From Streptomyces sp. HUAS CB01 (GTDB lineage: Bacteria; Actinomycetota; Actinomycetes; Streptomycetales; Streptomycetaceae): a DNA stretch of 64,000 nucleotides. The first letter of the stretch is position 1, and the number at the start of each line of letters is the position of its first letter. Position numbers and translations under genes: made by a program. Shown piece by piece: positions 24,917 to 33,924 of this stretch. The DNA is taken from contig NZ_CP129137.1 of NCBI RefSeq assembly GCF_030406905.1, forward strand, positions 6,479,501-6,543,500, in the 5' to 3' direction. The notes beneath the pieces are model-generated. The model saw nothing but the letters and a program-made list of their open reading frames with translations, was not told the origin of the DNA and did no database searches.

Positions 24917-26422
24917 ATGCCTTCCGACGTGCACACGTCCATGCACACCGACACCGAGCGCTGCGTACGGGCCGTACGGTCCAAGGACGCGCGGTTCGAC
25001 GGGTGGTTCTTCACCGCCGTGCTGACGACGCGGATCTACTGCCGGCCCAGTTGCCCCGCCGTTCCGCCCAAGGCCGAGAACATGACCTTCCACCCCAGCG
25101 CGGCGGCCTGCCAGCAGGCCGGGTTCCGGGCCTGCAAGCGGTGCCGGCCGGACACCAGCCCGGGATCGCCGGAGTGGAACGCCCGTGCCGACGCCGTGGC
25201 CCGTGCGATGCGCCTGATCCAGGACGGGGTCGTCGACCGGGAGGGCGTGACCGGCCTCGCGGCGCGGCTGGGGTACTCGACCCGTCAGATCGAGCGGCAG
25301 TTGCTCGCCGAGGTCGGCGCGGGCCCGCTCGCGCTCGCCCGGGCCCAGCGCGCACAGACCGCGCGGCTCCTCGTGGAGACGACCTCGCTGCCCATGGCCC
25401 AGGTGGCGTTCGCCGCGGGTTTCTCCTCCATCCGGACCTTCAACGACACCGTCCGCGAGGTGTTCGCGCTGGCCCCGGGCGAACTGCGGACCCGCGCCGC
25501 GACCCGGCGCGGCGGGGCGGCGCTCCCCGCAGTGCCGGGCGTGCTCACGCTCCGCCTCCCGTTCCGCGCGCCGCTCAACCCCGACAACCTCTTCGGGCAT
25601 CTGGCCGCGACCGCGGTCCCCGGCGTGGAGGAGTGGCGCGACGGCTGGTACCGCCGCACGCTCACCCTGCCGAACGGCCACGGCATCGTGGCCCTGGCCC
25701 CTCGCCCGGATCACATCGCGTGCCGACTGTCCCTCACCGACCACCGCGACCTCACGTTCGCCATCAGCGTCTGCCGCCGGATGCTCGACCTGGACGCCGA
25801 CCCGGTCGCCGTGGACGACCAGCTGCGTACCGACCCGCTGCTCGCGCCGCTCGTGGACAAGGCGCCCGGGCGGCGAGTGCCGCGCACCGTCGACGCCGCG
25901 GAGTTCGCGGTACGGGCCGTCCTCGGCCAGCAGGTCTCCACCGCGGCCGCCCGCACCCACGCCGCCCGGCTGGTCACCGCCCACGGCACCCCCGTACAGG
26001 ACCCCGAGGGCGGCCTCACCCACCTCTTCCCCGGCCCGGGGGCCCTGGCCACCGTCGACCCGGGGACGCTGGCGTTCCCGCGCAGCCGCCGCACCACCCT
26101 CACCACACTGTTCGGCGCCCTCGCCGACGGCACGCTCCGCCTGGGCCCCGACAGCGACTGGAACGAAGCCCGCGCCCGGCTCTCCGAGCTGCCCGGGTTC
26201 GGCCCGTGGACCGTGGAGGTCATCGCGATGCGGGCACTCGGCGACCCGGACGCGTTCCTGCCCACGGACCTCGGCATCCGGCACGCCGCCGCCGGCCTCG
26301 GGCTGCCGTCGACACCCGCCGCGCTCACCGCCCGCGCCGCCGCCTGGCGGCCCTGGCGCGCCTACGCCGTCCAGTACCTCTGGGCCACCGGCGACCACCC
26401 GATCAACCGTCTCCCCTCCTGA
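24917..26422 (+). CDS. Ada-AlkA fusion: alkylation sensor and DNA glycosylase
   Basis: A roughly 501-residue three-part protein. The N-terminal Ada metal-binding domain (TTRIYCRPSCPAVPPKAEN ... FRACKRCRP) senses methyl phosphotriesters. An AraC-type HTH (VTGLAARLGYSTRQIERQLL) binds DNA. The C-terminal AlkA part has the helix-hairpin-helix LPGFGPWTVEVIAMRALGD and the catalytic aspartate in LPTDLGI; it excises 3-methyladenine-type lesions. ATG 24917 is preferred, with ATG 24941 as an alternative. The Ogt gene follows after 18 nt, so sensor, glycosylase and methyltransferase form one adaptive-response operon. Confidence 0.92.
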   Translation: MPSDVHTSMHTDTERCVRAVRSKDARFDGWFFTAVLTTRIYCRPSCPAVPPKAENMTFHPSAAACQQAGFRACKRCRPDTSPGSPEWNARADAVARAMRLIQDGVVDREGVTGLAARLGYSTRQIERQLLAEVGAGPLALARAQRAQTARLLVETTSLPMAQVAFAAGFSSIRTFNDTVREVFALAPGELRTRAATRRGGAALPAVPGVLTLRLPFRAPLNPDNLFGHLAATAVPGVEEWRDGWYRRTLTLPNGHGIVALAPRPDHIACRLSLTDHRDLTFAISVCRRMLDLDADPVAVDDQLRTDPLLAPLVDKAPGRRVPRTVDAAEFAVRAVLGQQVSTAAARTHAARLVTAHGTPVQDPEGGLTHLFPGPGALATVDPGTLAFPRSRRTTLTTLFGALADGTLRLGPDSDWNEARARLSELPGFGPWTVEVIAMRALGDPDAFLPTDLGIRHAAAGLGLPSTPAALTARAAAWRPWRAYAVQYLWATGDHPINRLPS

Positions 26423-26440
26423 GGAAGCAGAGACCGCCCC

Positions 26441-26935
26441 ATGAGCCGCACCCACACCGTCACCGACAGCCCGTACGGCCCGCTCACCCTCGTCGCCACC
26501 GACTCCGTACTGAGCGGGCTGTACATGACCGAGCAGCGCCACCGCCCCGGCGAGGAGACCTTCGGCGATCCCGACCCGCGCCCCTTCCGCGAGGTGATCC
26601 GCCAGCTCGACGCCTACTTCGCCGGCGACCTGAAGGAGTTCGACCTGCCCCTGCACCTCGCGGGCACGCCTTTCCAGCGCGCCGTCTGGGAGCAGCTGCT
26701 GCTGATCCCGTACGGCGAGACCCGCACCTACGGCGAGCTGGCCGGGTCACTGGGCAGCACGGGCGCCTCCCGCGCCGTGGGTCTCGCCAACGGGAAGAAC
26801 CCCATCGGGATCATCGTTCCCTGCCACCGGGTGATCGGCGCCTCCGGCGGTCTGACGGGGTACGGCGGCGGACTGGACCGCAAGCAGCGGCTGCTGGCCT
26901 TCGAACGGGGCGTTCCCGACGACGGGCTGTTCTGA
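26441..26935 (+). CDS. ogt: Methylated-DNA--protein-cysteine methyltransferase
   Basis: A 164-residue suicide repair protein that removes O6-alkyl groups from guanine. The acceptor-cysteine motif PCHRVIG is near residue 125, and the DNA-binding helix containing GSTGASRAVGLANGKNP precedes it. Length matches Ogt-type proteins without regulatory domains. It lies 18 nt after the Ada-AlkA gene and is likely co-transcribed and induced with it. Confidence 0.95.
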   Translation: MSRTHTVTDSPYGPLTLVATDSVLSGLYMTEQRHRPGEETFGDPDPRPFREVIRQLDAYFAGDLKEFDLPLHLAGTPFQRAVWEQLLLIPYGETRTYGELAGSLGSTGASRAVGLANGKNPIGIIVPCHRVIGASGGLTGYGGGLDRKQRLLAFERGVPDDGLF

Positions 26936-26970
26936 GTCGACGACGGGCCGTTCTCAGTGCCCGGACGGCG

Positions 26971-27005
26971 GCCCCCGTACGCGCCCGTGCGTACGGAGCG
27001 GGGGC
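26971..27005. terminator. Candidate bidirectional terminator between ogt and sirtuin
   Basis: GTACGC (26977-26982) pairs with GCGTAC (26989-26994), and GCCCCC (26971-26976) pairs with GGGGGC beyond a short bulge. It lies between convergent genes. Confidence 0.55.
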
Positions 27006-27127
27006 GGCGCCCGCACGGCCGACCGAGCCCGCGCCCCGCGCCGGCTTCCGAGCCGCTCGGGGGAGTCCGTGACCACGGGCCCCGCCGCCGGGGCACCATC
27101 GGCAGGCTCCCTGCCCGCGGCCGGTGA

Positions 27128-27844
27128 TCAGCGCAGCCGCCGCAGCAGCGCGGGCAGTGCCGTTCCGATCGGCTCGCGCACGACCTCGTCGGCGAGTTCG
27201 TCGTACGGGGTCGGCTCGGCGTTCACGATGATCAACCGGGCCCCGTGCTCGGCCGCGACCCCGGCGAGCGAGGCGGCCGGCTGCACCTGGAGGCTGGAGC
27301 CCACCGCGATGAAGACCTCGGAGGCCTTCGCGATGCCCATCGACTCCCCGAGCACCACAGGATCGAGACGCTGTCCGAACATGACCGTCGCCGACTTCAG
27401 GATTCCCCCGCAGGAGGTGCACGCCGGATCGGCATCGCCCGCCTTCACCCGTTCCAGCGCGTCCTCCATGGACGACCGTGCGTGGCAGCCGGTGCACACC
27501 ACTGCCCGTGCCGTGCCGTGCAGTTCGAGGACCTTGCGGTCCGGGACCCCCGCTCTCTGGTGCAGTCCGTCCACGTTCTGCGTGATCACCCGGAGCGCGT
27601 GCCCGCTGCGTTCGAACTCGGCGATGGCGAGGTGCGCGGCGTTCGGCTCGGCGCGCAGGACGGGACCGTCGAGGCGCATGCGCCACGAGCGCCGGCGAAT
27701 GTCCGGGTCGGCCATGTAGTGCTCGTAGGTGACCAGCTTCTCGGCCCCCGGATCGCGCCGCCACAGGCCGTTGGGCCCGCGGTAGTCGGGGATGCCGGAG
27801 TCCGTGGAGATACCGGCTCCGCTGAGAATCGCGACCATGGTCAT
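27128..27844 (-). CDS. NAD-dependent protein deacylase (sirtuin)
   Basis: A 238-residue sirtuin that removes acyl groups from lysines using NAD and yields O-acyl-ADP-ribose. Motifs: GAGISTDSGIPDYRGPNGLW at residues 9-28, TQNVDGLHQRAG, the catalytic histidine in LELHGTARAVV, and four zinc cysteines in CTGC...CTSC. ATG 27844 is preceded by TACGCT at 6 nt spacing, implying a leaderless mRNA. The NUDIX gene lies 76 nt upstream in the same direction, with its own promoter. Confidence 0.95.
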   Translation of the reverse strand: MTMVAILSGAGISTDSGIPDYRGPNGLWRRDPGAEKLVTYEHYMADPDIRRRSWRMRLDGPVLRAEPNAAHLAIAEFERSGHALRVITQNVDGLHQRAGVPDRKVLELHGTARAVVCTGCHARSSMEDALERVKAGDADPACTSCGGILKSATVMFGQRLDPVVLGESMGIAKASEVFIAVGSSLQVQPAASLAGVAAEHGARLIIVNAEPTPYDELADEVVREPIGTALPALLRRLR

Positions 27845-27850
27845 GCCGTG

Positions 27851-27856
27851 AGCGTA
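27851..27856 (-). promoter_or_regulatory. Probable -10 box TACGCT for the sirtuin
   Basis: On the minus strand TACGCT lies 6 nt before ATG 27844. The same hexamer at the same spacing precedes the neighbouring NUDIX gene. Confidence 0.55.
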
Positions 27857-27920
27857 CGCAGCGGGCCGTGGGACGGGCGACCGGAATTCGCCGCACGTGC
27901 CGGCCCGTGCGGCGCCGGGT

Positions 27921-28412
27921 TCAGCGCACCGGGCGGCCGTCGACCAGCTCGACGGGAGCCGTGTCCGCCGCCAGGGCGTCCAGTGCGGCGAGTACGCGCA
28001 GGCCGAGCGAGCCGAGCAGGTACTGGGTGATGTCCTCCCGCGGCACCAGCTTCCACGAGACCAGTTCCTCCTCCTGGAGCCTGATCGCCGAGAGCTGCCG
28101 GTCGTCGAGCACGCCGCCGTCGTAGACGTACGCGACGATCGGGGGGCGACCCGGCCCCCGGACCCAGTCGACGGCGAGCAGCCGGCCGGGCACGACGTCC
28201 AGCCCGATCTCCTCCAGCGTCTCCCGCCGTGCGGCCTCCCGGGGCGTCTCCCCGGCGTCGGACTCGATCGTCCCGCCCGGAAGCGCCCATCCGGGGCGGT
28301 AGTTGGGTTCCACGAGCAGCGCTCGGCCCTCGGCGTCCCGGAAGAGGGCCGCGGCGCCGGAGAGCACGCGGGGCAGGGCGGCGATGTAGGTGGCGTACGC
28401 GTCGGTGGTCAC
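27921..28412 (-). CDS. NUDIX hydrolase
   Basis: A 163-residue NUDIX pyrophosphohydrolase. The box is visible as GGTIESDAGETP followed by REAARRETLEEIGL near residues 45-70, with two residues more than the usual spacing between GG and the first glutamate. ADP-ribose, NAD-related or nucleotide diphosphate substrates are all possible. The long open frame upstream of GTG 28412 is Arg/Ala/Pro-rich and not credible. A TACGCT hexamer 6 nt upstream supports GTG 28412. Confidence 0.9.
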   Translation of the reverse strand: MTTDAYATYIAALPRVLSGAAALFRDAEGRALLVEPNYRPGWALPGGTIESDAGETPREAARRETLEEIGLDVVPGRLLAVDWVRGPGRPPIVAYVYDGGVLDDRQLSAIRLQEEELVSWKLVPREDITQYLLGSLGLRVLAALDALAADTAPVELVDGRPVR

Positions 28413-28418
28413 CCGGGA

Positions 28419-28424
28419 AGCGTA
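28419..28424 (-). promoter_or_regulatory. Probable -10 box TACGCT for the NUDIX gene
   Basis: TACGCT on the minus strand lies 6 nt before GTG 28412, matching the sirtuin arrangement. Confidence 0.55.
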
Positions 28425-28544
28425 GTGGGCGCGCGCGATCCGGAGATCGTGAACCTGCGGGACCCGGGGGTCGCGGACACCTGCGTCGGGACGGCGGACG
28501 AGGGGGGCGGCGGACGAGGGCGGAGGGGCGGCCGCGGACGAACG

Positions 28545-28594
28545 GCGGTGCGCGGCGCACGAGCAGGCGGCGGTGCCCGGCGCACGAGCGGGCG
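28545..28594. repeat. Two tandem 25-bp copies in an intergenic gap
   Basis: GCGGTGCGCGGCGCACGAGC and its tail (28545-28569) are repeated at 28570-28594 with two substitutions. They lie in the 264-nt gap between the NUDIX promoter and the end of the SAV_2336-type gene, next to several GGCGGACGA-like repeats. No gene is seen here. Confidence 0.7.
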
Positions 28595-28688
28595 GCAGGG
28601 CGTCGGGGAGGGACGGGCGGCGGGCAACTTGCAGGGGAGGCACCGGAGTTCACACGGGACGGATCCCGGTGACCCGTTCGGTCACGCC

Positions 28689-31600
28689 CTAGGGACGGCT
28701 CCCCGGCGTCGGCCCGGGCGGAGTCCTCGGGCCGCCCGCCCGCCGCCGTGCCGCGGCGGCGTTGCGTCCGGCCGCCACGGTGTCGGCATGGCCGGCGCCC
28801 AGGGTGCGGGTCCAGCCCGCGGCCACCGCCCCGTACCGTGCGGCGGCCTCCTCCCAGCGCTCCGTCCCGGCCGCCGTGTGCGCCAGTTCGTACAGGGAGA
28901 GGAGGGTGTCGGCGTGCAGTTCGCCCAGTACCTCCGTACGGGCGCGGTAGGTCTCGCGCGCCACCTTGTACGCCTCGGTGAGCCTGCCCGTCGACCGGAG
29001 CGCGGAGGCGACGTCGTGCCGGCAGCGCATGGTGTCCTCGTGTGTCGTGCCCTGCACCCGCTCGCGCCTGGAGAGCACTTCGAGGTACAGCGTCAGCGCC
29101 TCGCTGTGGCGGCCCAGCCGCCCGAGCGCACGGGCCGCCTGCTGCCGGGCGTCCAGGGTGTCCGTGTGGTCGGAGCCGAGCACGCGCGCCCGGACGCGGG
29201 CGACGTGCCGGTACGCGTCGAGGGCCTCCGCGTGCCTGCCGAGCGCCAGCAGGGTCCGGGCGTGCTCGTGGCGGGAGGCCAGCGTGGCCCCGTGCTCGGG
29301 GCCGAGTGCCTTCTCCCGTGCCGTGACGGCGTCACCGAGCATCCGCAGGGCGAGTTCGGCGCGGCCCTCGCGCAGCAGCGCCACCCCGTGGGCGTGCCGT
29401 TCGCCGTGGTCCCAGCCCCGTGCGGGCCCGCCGTCGGCGCGCACGGGGCTGAAGTCCACGGCCGGGCCCTCGCCGTGCCGCAGCCGGGCCCGGGGCGGGG
29501 TGAGCTCGATCGTGTACGAGGGGCCGAGCAGATCCACGAGCGGGCTGCGACCGGTGTGCTGCGCCATGAGCACATGGATGCCCGCGCAGGCGCTGACGGC
29601 CCTGACCTCGTCGGCCAGTGCGAAGAACGGCTCCTCGCTGCCGGCGATCCGGTCGAAGTCGTCGAGGACGACGAGGAGCCGTGGCAGGCCGGCGGCGCGG
29701 GCCGCCGTCCCCCGCCGCCTGCGCTCCCTGAGCAGCAGCGCCGTCAGCTCGCGCAGTCGCGCGGGCCGGCCGCCGACGCTGTCGCACCACCCCGTGTGCG
29801 GCAGCGCGGCGAGCGGGGAGCCGGGCAGCGCCGCGTCGTGACCGGCGCAGACGACCGTGAGGGCGTCGGGGGAGCAGGACTCGGCGAGCCGCCGCACGAC
29901 ACCGGTGAGCAGGGCCCGGCGTTCGGCGTCGGACCCGCCCCGCACCAGGCCGTGCGGGCCGATACCGCCGTGCTCCGGCCCGTTGGCGTCGAGCCGGACC
30001 GACCGGCCCCCGTCGTCCTCACCGAGCGGGACGGCGGGGAGGGCGGGGAGCGCCGGGCGGTTCGCCGGGTCGAACGCCCACAGCAGTTCTTCCGCGGAGG
30101 GACGCGCCGCCGGATCCCGGGCGACGCAGTCGGCGAGCAGCGCGGACACCTCCGCGGGTACTCCGGGCAGGGGCGGAACGGCCGTGCTGGAGAAGGACGT
30201 TCCCCACCGGCCGCTCGCGGCCGCGAGGAGGAGCGACCCCACCGCGTACATGTCCGAGGCCCTGGTGGGTCCCTCGGGGGAGCCGGTGAGTTCGGGCGCC
30301 TCGTACTCGACCGGTTGGAGTGACATCCCCCGGAGCGGGCTGCTCCCGCCGTCGACCGACGCGGTCGTCCAGCCCGCCACCCGGACGTCGTCGCCGGCGA
30401 TCAGCACCGAGCCGGGGAGGAGCGTGCCGTGCACCAGGTCCTCGGCGTGGGCCTTCGCCATGGCGGCGGCGAACTGCCTCCCCACGGAAAGGAACCGCTC
30501 GCGGGAGAAGGAGCCGTGGCGGGCGTGATGGGTGTGCAGGGTGTCCGCGGGGTCGCCGGTCGCCGGGTCGGTCAGGAACTCGGTGGCCAGCCACCCCGTC
30601 CCGCTGCGGGTGCTCACCCCGAGGAGCCGCGGAGCGTGGGCCGCGCCGATCCGGATCAGTGCCTCGGCCTCGGTGGCCAGCAGGCCCACGGCCGTGTCCC
30701 GGTCCGGTGACCCGGGCACGCGCAGCAGGACGTGCGAGCCGTGGTTGCCGGCCGTGCCGAGGAAGACGCCGATCCGCGGCCGGCCGGGGACCCTTCGGGC
30801 GACGAGCCGGTAGGGGCCGGCGGAACGCGGTTCCTCCGAGGGGTGTCGGGACACCCAGCCGGTGCCGGGCCGGTCGACGAACGACGGCAGTACGGGGGAG
30901 ATCGGCAGCACGGGGGAGATCGGCAGCACGGGGGAGGCCGGCAGCACGGGGGAGGACCCGTCCGCCGCCCTGGGTGCCGCGGGCCCCGGGGACGCCGACT
31001 CCGTGCGCGCCGGGGTGTCCGCGGGTGCGGGGGAGACCGCGGTCGGAGCCGTGGCCGGGGCCTCCGCTGCCCGGGCCAGGCCGTGCACCTCCTGGGCCGC
31101 GGCCGGTTCCGTCCCGGCAGACGCCGCGGAATGCGGCCCCGCAGCACCCGGATCAGACCCGGCCGGCCCCGCGGAACCCTGCCCCTCGGATCCCGGCCCC
31201 GCAGCACCCGGATCCGTCCCGGCCGGCCCCGCGGAATCCGGTCCCGCAGAACCGCGTTCCCTCCCGGCCGGCCCCGCGGCGGCCGGTGCCGGCATGCCGA
31301 GGCGCCGCAGCAGCCGGGCGTCCACCCAGCCGAACGGCCGCGTGCCCCCGGCGAGCATGTCCCGGCCCGAAGGATGCGGCAGCCAGGCGGGGAATCCGGC
31401 CGTCCCGTCGGCGAGTTCGGCCATGCGCAGGGTGACGGCGCGGGTGGTGCGCACCAGGTCCGGCGGCGGCACCGTGTCCAGCAGGATGCGCCGGGTGTCC
31501 TCCGCGAAGTCGAACCCGCGGTGCTGCGGCAGCAGATCCCCCTCCCGGCCGTCGGCCCCGCGCATCAGCCCGCCGAGGAACACCTCCGCCAGATGGCCTG

Positions 31601-32933
31601 TGTCGACCTCAGGGCCCAGGGCGTCCTGGACCAGCCGCATCGCCGGCACCGACACCGGCGCCACCGCCGCCAGATGCGCCGCCAGCCGGTAGGCCTGGGG
31701 GGAGGCGGCGTCCCGGAACCGCAGCAGACCGTCCCCGCCTCCCGTGCGCGTCGCGGCGTACGGGCGGGCCGGGTCGCGCGGCGCCAGCAGGGGCAGTACC
31801 ACCGACGTGCCGGACGAGCCGACGAGCCGGGCCCAGGCCCCCACGGAGTCGGGGTCGGGAGCCAGCACCGGCACGGGAACCCCGGTGTACGGGGCGAGTC
31901 CGGGCGGCAGCACCGGGTCGGCGACCCGCCAGGTGCGGTTGGCGGCGCCACGCCGCAGGGTGGTCACGCGCCACGGTTCGGCGCGGATGCCCGAGCCGTC
32001 CCACAGGCGCCGCGGCAGGGCGTGCAGCACGGCGGTCGGGCCGAGCGCGGCGGCCCGTTCAAGGGCCCGGTGCATCCGGCCGTCCCGCCAGGCCGGGCCC
32101 ACCCCGTCGCTGACGACGAGCATCAGGGTGTGTCCGCAGGGGTCGGCGACCGCGGTCAGCGGAAGCGGCGCCGGGTCCTTGGCGAAGGGGTGGTGGCCCA
32201 GTACCGGGGCGTCGGGGCTCCTGCTGTCGAGCGAGTACACCCGGATGTCGCGGAACGCGCCGCTGCGTTCGAGCAGCCGCCGGGTCTCGGTCGCGAGTCG
32301 CTGCCACAGCAGCATCGACACCCCGTCGTCCACCAGCAGCGCCAGATCGAGCCAGCGGGTCCGGGCGGGACGCAGCACCACGTCCGGCAGCCCGGTCTCG
32401 GCCATGGCGGTCACCGTGGCCGGCTCGTCCATCTCGCGGGCCCGCCCGTCGGGCCGCAGCTGCTTCAGCGGCCGCAGCGCACGGCCCAGGCGCAGCTCGG
32501 CCGAGGCCAGTGCCCGGGCCTCCGGGGCGCGCACCGGCACGGCGGGGCGGCGCGGTGGCACGCGGGAGGACGCGGCCGATACCGGGAGGACGGGGCCGGG
32601 TGCGGCCGGGGCGCCGTGCAGCCCGGTGCCCGCGGGCATCCGCGGCCGCCGACCCGGACGTTCGGGGGCCGCCGCGTCCTCGGAGCCGTGCTGCCCGGTC
32701 GGCCGCGGCCCGGTGGGCGGTGTCCCGCAGGAGGGGGCCGCGGTCCTCCCGGGCGCCTCGGCCTCTTCCTCGGAGGGAGTCACGGGCGACCCCGCCGAGG
32801 AGCCGGCCGCTGCGGCGAGGGCCGACGAGGCCCCAGGAGGCAGCCGCCCCGCCAGCCACACGGCGTCCAGCAGCTCCTCGTGCGCCAGTTGGATCCCGCT
32901 GTCACCGAGGACCCGGTGCAGCTCCCGCCACAC
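28689..32933 (-). CDS. SAV_2336-type multidomain scaffold: vWA, pseudokinase, FtsK-like, TPR
   Basis: A 1414-residue protein, last gene of the VMAP system. Residues about 190-400 form a vWA-like domain (WLDLALLVDDGVSMLLW with a degenerate MIDAS, then LMLVVSDGVGPAW). A linker at about 550-700 has repeated GSAGP and SPVLPI units. A protein-kinase-like domain spans about 705-955, but HRD is VHG and DFG is AGW, so it should be inactive. Residues about 980-1125 resemble an FtsK/EssC ATPase: GPHGLVRGGSDAERRALL replaces the Walker A lysine loop, and LLVVLDDFDRI resembles Walker B. Five roughly 42-residue TPRs end the protein. GTG 32933 lies 4 nt after the MoxR stop. I infer a scaffold or sensor role. 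Confidence 0.85.
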   Translation of the reverse strand: MWRELHRVLGDSGIQLAHEELLDAVWLAGRLPPGASSALAAAAGSSAGSPVTPSEEEAEAPGRTAAPSCGTPPTGPRPTGQHGSEDAAAPERPGRRPRMPAGTGLHGAPAAPGPVLPVSAASSRVPPRRPAVPVRAPEARALASAELRLGRALRPLKQLRPDGRAREMDEPATVTAMAETGLPDVVLRPARTRWLDLALLVDDGVSMLLWQRLATETRRLLERSGAFRDIRVYSLDSRSPDAPVLGHHPFAKDPAPLPLTAVADPCGHTLMLVVSDGVGPAWRDGRMHRALERAAALGPTAVLHALPRRLWDGSGIRAEPWRVTTLRRGAANRTWRVADPVLPPGLAPYTGVPVPVLAPDPDSVGAWARLVGSSGTSVVLPLLAPRDPARPYAATRTGGGDGLLRFRDAASPQAYRLAAHLAAVAPVSVPAMRLVQDALGPEVDTGHLAEVFLGGLMRGADGREGDLLPQHRGFDFAEDTRRILLDTVPPPDLVRTTRAVTLRMAELADGTAGFPAWLPHPSGRDMLAGGTRPFGWVDARLLRRLGMPAPAAAGPAGRERGSAGPDSAGPAGTDPGAAGPGSEGQGSAGPAGSDPGAAGPHSAASAGTEPAAAQEVHGLARAAEAPATAPTAVSPAPADTPARTESASPGPAAPRAADGSSPVLPASPVLPISPVLPISPVLPSFVDRPGTGWVSRHPSEEPRSAGPYRLVARRVPGRPRIGVFLGTAGNHGSHVLLRVPGSPDRDTAVGLLATEAEALIRIGAAHAPRLLGVSTRSGTGWLATEFLTDPATGDPADTLHTHHARHGSFSRERFLSVGRQFAAAMAKAHAEDLVHGTLLPGSVLIAGDDVRVAGWTTASVDGGSSPLRGMSLQPVEYEAPELTGSPEGPTRASDMYAVGSLLLAAASGRWGTSFSSTAVPPLPGVPAEVSALLADCVARDPAARPSAEELLWAFDPANRPALPALPAVPLGEDDGGRSVRLDANGPEHGGIGPHGLVRGGSDAERRALLTGVVRRLAESCSPDALTVVCAGHDAALPGSPLAALPHTGWCDSVGGRPARLRELTALLLRERRRRGTAARAAGLPRLLVVLDDFDRIAGSEEPFFALADEVRAVSACAGIHVLMAQHTGRSPLVDLLGPSYTIELTPPRARLRHGEGPAVDFSPVRADGGPARGWDHGERHAHGVALLREGRAELALRMLGDAVTAREKALGPEHGATLASRHEHARTLLALGRHAEALDAYRHVARVRARVLGSDHTDTLDARQQAARALGRLGRHSEALTLYLEVLSRRERVQGTTHEDTMRCRHDVASALRSTGRLTEAYKVARETYRARTEVLGELHADTLLSLYELAHTAAGTERWEEAAARYGAVAAGWTRTLGAGHADTVAAGRNAAAARRRAGGPRTPPGPTPGSRP
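30883..30954. repeat. Four 18-bp repeats encoding LPISPV
   Basis: Four consecutive 18-bp units with core CGGCAGYACGGGGGAG at 30883, 30901, 30919 and 30937. On the minus strand they encode (LP-x-SPV)n in the linker before the pseudokinase. In-frame copy changes would vary linker length. Confidence 0.85.
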
Positions 32934-32937
32934 CCGG

Positions 32938-33924
32938 CTACACCGTCCCGCCGAGCCGGTGCAGCACGGCGTCCAGCAGCCCGTCGGCGTCGAGGTCGAC
33001 CCCGCCCCTGCGCAGGAACACGGCGTTCAGCAGCTGGTCGGTGGCCAGCTCCCCGCGACCGCGCCGGGCGAGGAAGGCGTGCAGCAACTCGTCCGTGCCG
33101 TCCGGCGCCGCACCGTCGCCGAGATGGGCGCGGACGATCTCCACCAGCCGGGCCTCGTCCGGCTCGGGCAGGTCGAGCCGGACGCAGCGGCGCAGGAACG
33201 CGGGAGGGAAGTCCCGCTCCCCGTTGCTGGTGATGACGACGACGGGGAACTCGGAGCAGCGCACCCGGCCGCGCACCACCTCGGTACGGACCCGGGGATC
33301 GGCGGTCAGCACCTCGACGGCGGCCTGGTCCTCGGGCAGCCGGGCGAGTTCCGGGATCTCGAACTCGCCCTCCTCGAAGACGCCGAGCAGATCGTTCGGC
33401 AGGTCCACGTCGCCCTTGTCGAGCTCGTCGACGAGCAGGACCCGCGGCCGGGTGCCGGGGACGAGTGCCGTGCCGAGCGGCCCGAGGCGCACATAGGAGC
33501 CGATGTCCGGCTCACCGGCCTCCCGACCCCTGTCACGGCGCAGGTTGGTCTCGCGCAGTCTGCCGATCGCGTCGTAGCGGTAGAGCGCGTCCTGGAGCGT
33601 GGCCCGGCTGTTGACGTGCCAGCTCAGCACCCGGCCGAGCCTCAGCTCGTGGGCGACGGCGTGCGCGAGCGACGACTTGCCGGTCCCGGGGCGGCCCGTC
33701 ACCAGGAGCGGCCGGCGCAGGTGCAGCGCGGCGTTGACGACGTCGGCCTCGGCGTCGCCGATCAAATACGGCAGCGGCCGCGGCGCACCCGTGTCCCGTG
33801 CGCCCCCGGCCGCGTGGTCGAATCGCCGCCACGGCGGGGGCTCGGGGAACGCCACGTCCCGGACCCCGCCGTCACCCCGGAACAGCCGCCAGCCGTCCGC
33901 CGCCTCGCCCTGACGTCCTGTCAT
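32938..33924 (-). CDS. MoxR-family AAA+ ATPase of the VMAP system
   Basis: A 328-residue MoxR-type AAA+ ATPase. Walker A LLVTGRPGTGKSSLA is near residue 75, Walker B VLLVDELDKGDVDLPNDLL near residue 163, sensor 1 VVVITSNGERDFPPAFLRR near residue 235, and a C-terminal helical lid follows. All catalytic residues look intact. ATG 33924 overlaps the protease stop by 4 nt and the stop lies 4 nt before the vWA-protein start, so all three are translationally coupled. MoxR ATPases act as chaperone-like remodelers partnered with vWA proteins. Confidence 0.92.
   Translation of the reverse strand: MTGRQGEAADGWRLFRGDGGVRDVAFPEPPPWRRFDHAAGGARDTGAPRPLPYLIGDAEADVVNAALHLRRPLLVTGRPGTGKSSLAHAVAHELRLGRVLSWHVNSRATLQDALYRYDAIGRLRETNLRRDRGREAGEPDIGSYVRLGPLGTALVPGTRPRVLLVDELDKGDVDLPNDLLGVFEEGEFEIPELARLPEDQAAVEVLTADPRVRTEVVRGRVRCSEFPVVVITSNGERDFPPAFLRRCVRLDLPEPDEARLVEIVRAHLGDGAAPDGTDELLHAFLARRGRGELATDQLLNAVFLRRGGVDLDADGLLDAVLHRLGGTV

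Noticed and set aside
28413..28643. N-terminal extension of the NUDIX protein
   Set aside because: The 77 extra residues are Arg/Pro/Ala-rich repeat DNA; a -10 box sits just before GTG 28412.
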